Shown here: positions 61,081-64,000 of the stretch, piece after piece
Numbering within the stretch: position 1 is the first letter of the stretch
How the letters are laid out: every line of letters starts with the position of its first letter
Source of the DNA: Myxococcales bacterium
GTDB lineage: Bacteria > Myxococcota_A > Polyangia > Polyangiales > Polyangiaceae
Length of the DNA: 64,000 nt
Reading direction: 5' to 3'
NCBI GenBank assembly: GCA_016794345.1
Contig: JAEUKE010000153.1
Span: 1-64,000, forward strand
Notes under the pieces: generated by a model
The model's input: the letters and a program-made list of their open reading frames with translations, nothing else
Databases searched by the model: none
Told to the model about the DNA's origin: nothing
Translations under genes and position numbers: made by a program

Positions 61081-62418
61081 TCAGAGGAGGTTCGCGGCCA
61101 GCTCGGCCAGCTCGCTCCGTTCGCCCTTCGTCAGGACGACGTGGGCCGCGATGCGCTCCTTCTTGAAGCGCTCGGCCACGACGCTGAGGCCGTTCGATGC
61201 GTGATCGACGTACGGGTTGTCGATCTGCTGGGGATCGCCGGTGAGGACGATCTTGGTGCCCTCGCCGCAGCGGGTGATGATCGTCTTCACCTCGTGCGGC
61301 GTGAGGTTCTGTGCCTCGTCGACGATGAGGTACTGATTCGGCAGGCTCCGCCCGCGGATGTAGGTGAGCGGCTCGACCTGGATGGTCCCCGACTCGAGCA
61401 GCTCGAGGAAACCCTTGCTCGACCGGGCGCCCTTGGTCCCACCGTTGGAGAAGAGGAACTCGAGGTTGTCGTAGATGGGCTGCATCCACGGGTTGAGCTT
61501 CTCGTCCACGTCCCCGGGGAGGTAGCCGATGTCCCGACCGAGCGGCATGATGGGCCGGCTGACGACGAGGCGGGTGTACGTGTTGTCCTCCGTCGTACGC
61601 TTCAGGCCGGCGGCGATGGCGAGCAGGGTCTTGCCCGTCCCGGCCTTGCCGAGGAGCGTCACGAGGCGGATCGAGTCGTCGAGGAGCACGTCGAGCGCGA
61701 AGCTCTGCTCGCGGTTGCGTGGCCGGATGCCGAGGATGCCCTCGCGCGCCACCCGGAGCGCGACGACCTGCCCCTTGCTGCCGTCGAAGCGGCCGAGCGC
61801 CGTGTGCCCGGGGGCGCTCGTGTCTCGAAGCATGACGGGAGCGTTAGGATAAAGGACCGTCCAGCGCCCTGAGGAATCGTGGGGCGGCTCCACCCCGCCG
61901 TCCTGAAAGAACGCGTCGATAAGCGAGCCGTTCACCTCGATATCGAGGAACGGCTGCTCGAGCGGGTCGTCCTCGACGCGCTGGTTCTCGTACGTCTCCG
62001 CGGTGACCCCGAGCGCGTCCGCTCGGATGCGGAGGTTCGTGTCCATCGTGACGAAGACCGTGGGCTTGTCGGGGTCTTTGTCGCGGACGTCGATGGCGGT
62101 CTGCAAGATCGCCTGGTCCTGCGACTTCTTGTCGAAGCCGACCGCGAGCGTCGGCCGCTTCTCGGGGATCCAGATGCGCAGCGTGCCCCCGCCCTCGAGC
62201 GGCACCCCGCGCGAGAGCGAGCCCTCGTCGCCGCGCTGCTCGTCGAGGAGGCGCGAGATGGTGCGCGCGTTCCGCCCGCGCTCCGTGGTCTCTCGCTTGA
62301 ACTGGTCCACCTCCTCGATGACGTAGATGGGGAGGATGACGTCGTTGTCCTCGAACTTGAAGAGCGCCCGAGGGTCGTGTAGCAACACGTTCGTATCGAG
62401 TACGTAGTTTTTCTTCAT
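61081..62418 (-). CDS. PIN-PhoH fusion ATPase (PhoH2 type)
   Basis: The 445-residue protein starts with a PIN nuclease domain (MKKNYVLDTNVLLHDPRALF with acidic Asp, then IEEVDQFK and TMDTNLR) and ends with a PhoH ATPase (Walker A GKAGTGKTLLA, Walker B LIVDEAQN, and the motif TGDPQQID). PhoH2 proteins join an RNase PIN domain to an RNA helicase-like ATPase. It overlaps the sthA stop (ATGA), so both are in one transcript. The substrate RNA is unknown. Confidence 0.93.
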   Translation of the reverse strand: MKKNYVLDTNVLLHDPRALFKFEDNDVILPIYVIEEVDQFKRETTERGRNARTISRLLDEQRGDEGSLSRGVPLEGGGTLRIWIPEKRPTLAVGFDKKSQDQAILQTAIDVRDKDPDKPTVFVTMDTNLRIRADALGVTAETYENQRVEDDPLEQPFLDIEVNGSLIDAFFQDGGVEPPHDSSGRWTVLYPNAPVMLRDTSAPGHTALGRFDGSKGQVVALRVAREGILGIRPRNREQSFALDVLLDDSIRLVTLLGKAGTGKTLLAIAAGLKRTTEDNTYTRLVVSRPIMPLGRDIGYLPGDVDEKLNPWMQPIYDNLEFLFSNGGTKGARSSKGFLELLESGTIQVEPLTYIRGRSLPNQYLIVDEAQNLTPHEVKTIITRCGEGTKIVLTGDPQQIDNPYVDHASNGLSVVAERFKKERIAAHVVLTKGERSELAELAANLL

Positions 62419-63815
62419 TCAGGCCACCGCATGAGCGCGTCGTGCGCCGCGTGCTTGATGCACTCCGAGAGGGTGGGATAGTTGAAGACGGCGCCGTCGA
62501 CCGCGTCGACCGTCGCGCCGGTGCCGATGAGCACCTGCCCGATGTGGATCAGCTCGGTGGCATGATCGCCGATCGCGTGCGCGCCGACGAGCTTGCGTGA
62601 CCCGCGCTCGAAGACGAGCTTCACGAAGCCCATCGAGAAGCCGTTGATCTTCGCGCGCGCGTTGTGGTCGAAGTCGCCCTTCCCGGCGACCACGTCGAGC
62701 CCTTTTTCTATGGCATCCTCCTCGGAGAGACCGACACACGATACCTCGGGGATCGTGTAGATGCCGTAAGGAAGCAGCTTGGAGAGGCTGCTCTCTTGGG
62801 GCGACGCTGGTTTCCCACCGAACGCGTACCGGACGGCGAGCCTCCCCTGCTCCATGCTCGTCGAGGCGAGGGCAGGGAACCCGATCACGTCGCCGGCCGC
62901 CAGGATGCTCGGCACCGACGAGCGGAACTGCTCGTCCACCGCGACCGAGCCGCGGACGCCGAGCTTCACCCCAACCTCCTCCAGGCAGAGGCCGGTCGTC
63001 GCGCCGCTGCGCCCGCCGCAGAAGAGGAGCTTGTCGCAGAGGACGCGCCCCCCGCGTTTGAGCGTGACGACCATCCGGCCGTGCTCCCGCGCGATCTTCT
63101 CGGGCGAGTCCTCGAATCGGACGTCGACCCCCATCGCGACGAACGAGACGCGCAGGGCCTCGCTCATGTCCCGATCGAGGAAGGGCAGGAGCTCGTTGCG
63201 CTTGTCGACGAGCGTGACCTTCACGCCGAGCGACGCGAAGATGGAGGCGTATTCGCAGCCGATGACCCCGCCGCCGAGCACGACGAGCTCCTTCGGCATG
63301 CTCTCGAGCTGGAGGATGGTGTCGCTGTCCTCCACGTCCGGGTCGCCCCAGGGGATCTCGGGCGGTCGGAACGGCACCGAGCCGGTGGCCACGAGGATGC
63401 GCTCGCCCGAGACGACGCGCTCGCCGTGCTCGCTGTCGATGCGGACCTCGTGTGGTCCCGAGACCCTCGCCGATCCTCGGACCAGCTCGATCCCCGCAGC
63501 GGAGAACGCGCGCTTGATGCGCTCGACCTCGAGCCGCACGACGGCCTTCTTTCGCGAGAGGAGCTTGGGGACGAAAAGCGACTCGTCGATCGTGACGCCG
63601 ACGCCGTAGACCTCGCGGTGCTCGCGGCCGGAGAGGAAGACCGCGGTCTCGCGCAGCGTCTTCGAAGGCAACGTCCCCGTGTGCACGGCCGCCCCGCCCG
63701 GCTCCGGGGCTCGCTCCACCACGAGGGCGCGTCTGCCGAGGCTCGCCGCGGCGACGGCCCCGCGCTCCCCGGCGGGTCCGGAGCCGATGACGATCAAGTC
63801 GTAGTCGTGGGCCAC
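62415..63815 (-). CDS. sthA: Soluble pyridine-nucleotide transhydrogenase SthA
   Basis: This flavoprotein equilibrates NADH and NADPH. The 466-residue protein has the FAD-binding IVIGSGPAGERGAVAA, the STH-typical GTLPSKTLRE in place of the lipoamide-dehydrogenase redox Cys pair, a second GxGxxG (VVLGGGVIGCEYA), GDVIGFPALAS and the C-terminal interface with HAIGDHATELIHIG. The absent disulfide separates it from dehydrogenases. A GTG at 63815 starts the gene. It is followed by the PhoH gene with overlap. Confidence 0.93.
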   Translation of the reverse strand: MAHDYDLIVIGSGPAGERGAVAAASLGRRALVVERAPEPGGAAVHTGTLPSKTLRETAVFLSGREHREVYGVGVTIDESLFVPKLLSRKKAVVRLEVERIKRAFSAAGIELVRGSARVSGPHEVRIDSEHGERVVSGERILVATGSVPFRPPEIPWGDPDVEDSDTILQLESMPKELVVLGGGVIGCEYASIFASLGVKVTLVDKRNELLPFLDRDMSEALRVSFVAMGVDVRFEDSPEKIAREHGRMVVTLKRGGRVLCDKLLFCGGRSGATTGLCLEEVGVKLGVRGSVAVDEQFRSSVPSILAAGDVIGFPALASTSMEQGRLAVRYAFGGKPASPQESSLSKLLPYGIYTIPEVSCVGLSEEDAIEKGLDVVAGKGDFDHNARAKINGFSMGFVKLVFERGSRKLVGAHAIGDHATELIHIGQVLIGTGATVDAVDGAVFNYPTLSECIKHAAHDALMRWPE

Positions 63816-63838
63816 GCCCCGCCGAGGGTAGTACAGAT

Positions 63839-63848
63839 CCCACGTGGG
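63839..63848. promoter_or_regulatory. Perfect CCCACGTGGG palindrome upstream of sthA
   Basis: The 10-bp palindrome lies in the divergent space between sthA (minus) and the acetyltransferase gene at 63911 (plus). It may be a regulator site controlling either gene; no promoter boxes were recognised nearby. Confidence 0.25.
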
Positions 63849-63910
63849 GCTGGGGAGAACTTGTCCCCCACCGGAGGGGAGGGCGCCATGTAGTATCCGC
63901 GGACACGGAC

Positions 63911-64000
63911 GTGGCCACCGAACCGCGCGAAGACCAGGAGCACGCGCCGCCTCTCACGTTGCGAGACGCCCGCGACGCCGACGCCGACGCCGTCATCGCG
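63911..64000 (+). CDS. GNAT-type acetyltransferase, N-terminal fragment
   Basis: From GTG 63911 the frame is open to the window end (30 codons) and reads ..LTLRDARDADADAVIA, a typical start of GNAT N-acetyltransferases (I/LR-x-A-x-x-x-DADA). The catalytic domain and acetyl-CoA motif lie beyond the window. It diverges from sthA. Confidence 0.6.
   Translation, partial: MATEPREDQEHAPPLTLRDARDADADAVIA

Noticed and set aside
63865..63888. TGTCCCCCACCGGAGGGGAGGG as a seventh hairpin repeat
   Set aside because: The arms are only 4-5 bp and imperfect and the flanks do not match the family, so it was not counted.

Overview
The window is a contiguous, very GC-rich (roughly two-thirds or more G+C by eye) bacterial chromosome segment, densely packed with genes on both strands and with no insertion sequence, prophage or CRISPR array that I could see. 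The mix of genes points to a myxobacterium-like member of Myxococcota (Polyangia/Polyangiales most likely). It holds eukaryote-type Ser/Thr kinases, an FHA-headed sigma-54 activator, FHA/vWA/PP2C proteins, a triple-FHA ABCG transporter, many Gly-rich lipoproteins, a MYXO-CTERM-like tail and an Npt-type transporter with HEAT repeats. This assignment is inference; no 16S or marker phylogeny is available here.

Layout. 1-5.5 kb (minus): selB, an outer-membrane barrel protein, an Ig-like lipoprotein and a truncated rtcB. 5.5-11.8 kb: lipoprotein plus rhomboid protease, a zinc-ribbon membrane protein, the selenocysteine tRNA gene (selC) about 3 kb from selB, dinB (Pol IV), and a VIT/vWA secreted protein. 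11.8-19.1 kb (minus): two three-gene operons, kinase / TPR protein / lipoprotein and kinase / FHA-sigma54 activator / RelA-SpoT-like HD hydrolase. 19.2-22.5 kb: a small chaperone-like protein, PspA and a secreted CBM9-like protein. 22.7-26.9 kb: a compact lipid operon made of fatty acyl-AMP ligase, CFA-synthase-like methyltransferase, acyl carrier protein and ketosynthase. 26.9-32.6 kb: hybrid histidine kinase, then TetR regulator, Old Yellow Enzyme and mutM. 32.6-34.6 kb (minus): OmpA/TSP3 protein and a Cys-rich lipoprotein. 34.7-38.8 kb: rpmH-rnpA-yidD-yidC-jag followed by rplS. 39-51 kb: phosphothreonine-signalling and envelope cluster (zinc-ribbon/FHA, vWA-TM-FHA, PP2C phosphatase, FHA3-ABC transporter, TonB-domain/TonB-dependent receptor fusion, lipoprotein), then a GH114 lipoprotein. 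52-64 kb: lysozyme-like protein, Npt transporter with cNMP-binding partner, two tiny membrane proteins, SspB-like adaptor with zinc ribbon, a DUF1704/MATCAP-like metallopeptidase, three small envelope proteins, PIN-PhoH ATPase, SthA and the start of a GNAT gene.

The most unusual feature is a family of at least six dispersed hairpins of the form C6-TC...GA-G6, all in one orientation between 20.5 and 49.9 kb. Several sit at or inside the 5' ends of genes. There the right arm resembles a Shine-Dalgarno sequence, and where translated it encodes a recurring SPP-x-PPS-x-x-EGG peptide. Other highlights are the FAAL-CFA-ACP-KS operon, the kinase / FHA-sigma54 / alarmone-hydrolase operon, the FHA/PP2C/ABCG cluster and an SspB with two copies of a ClpX-binding-like tail motif.
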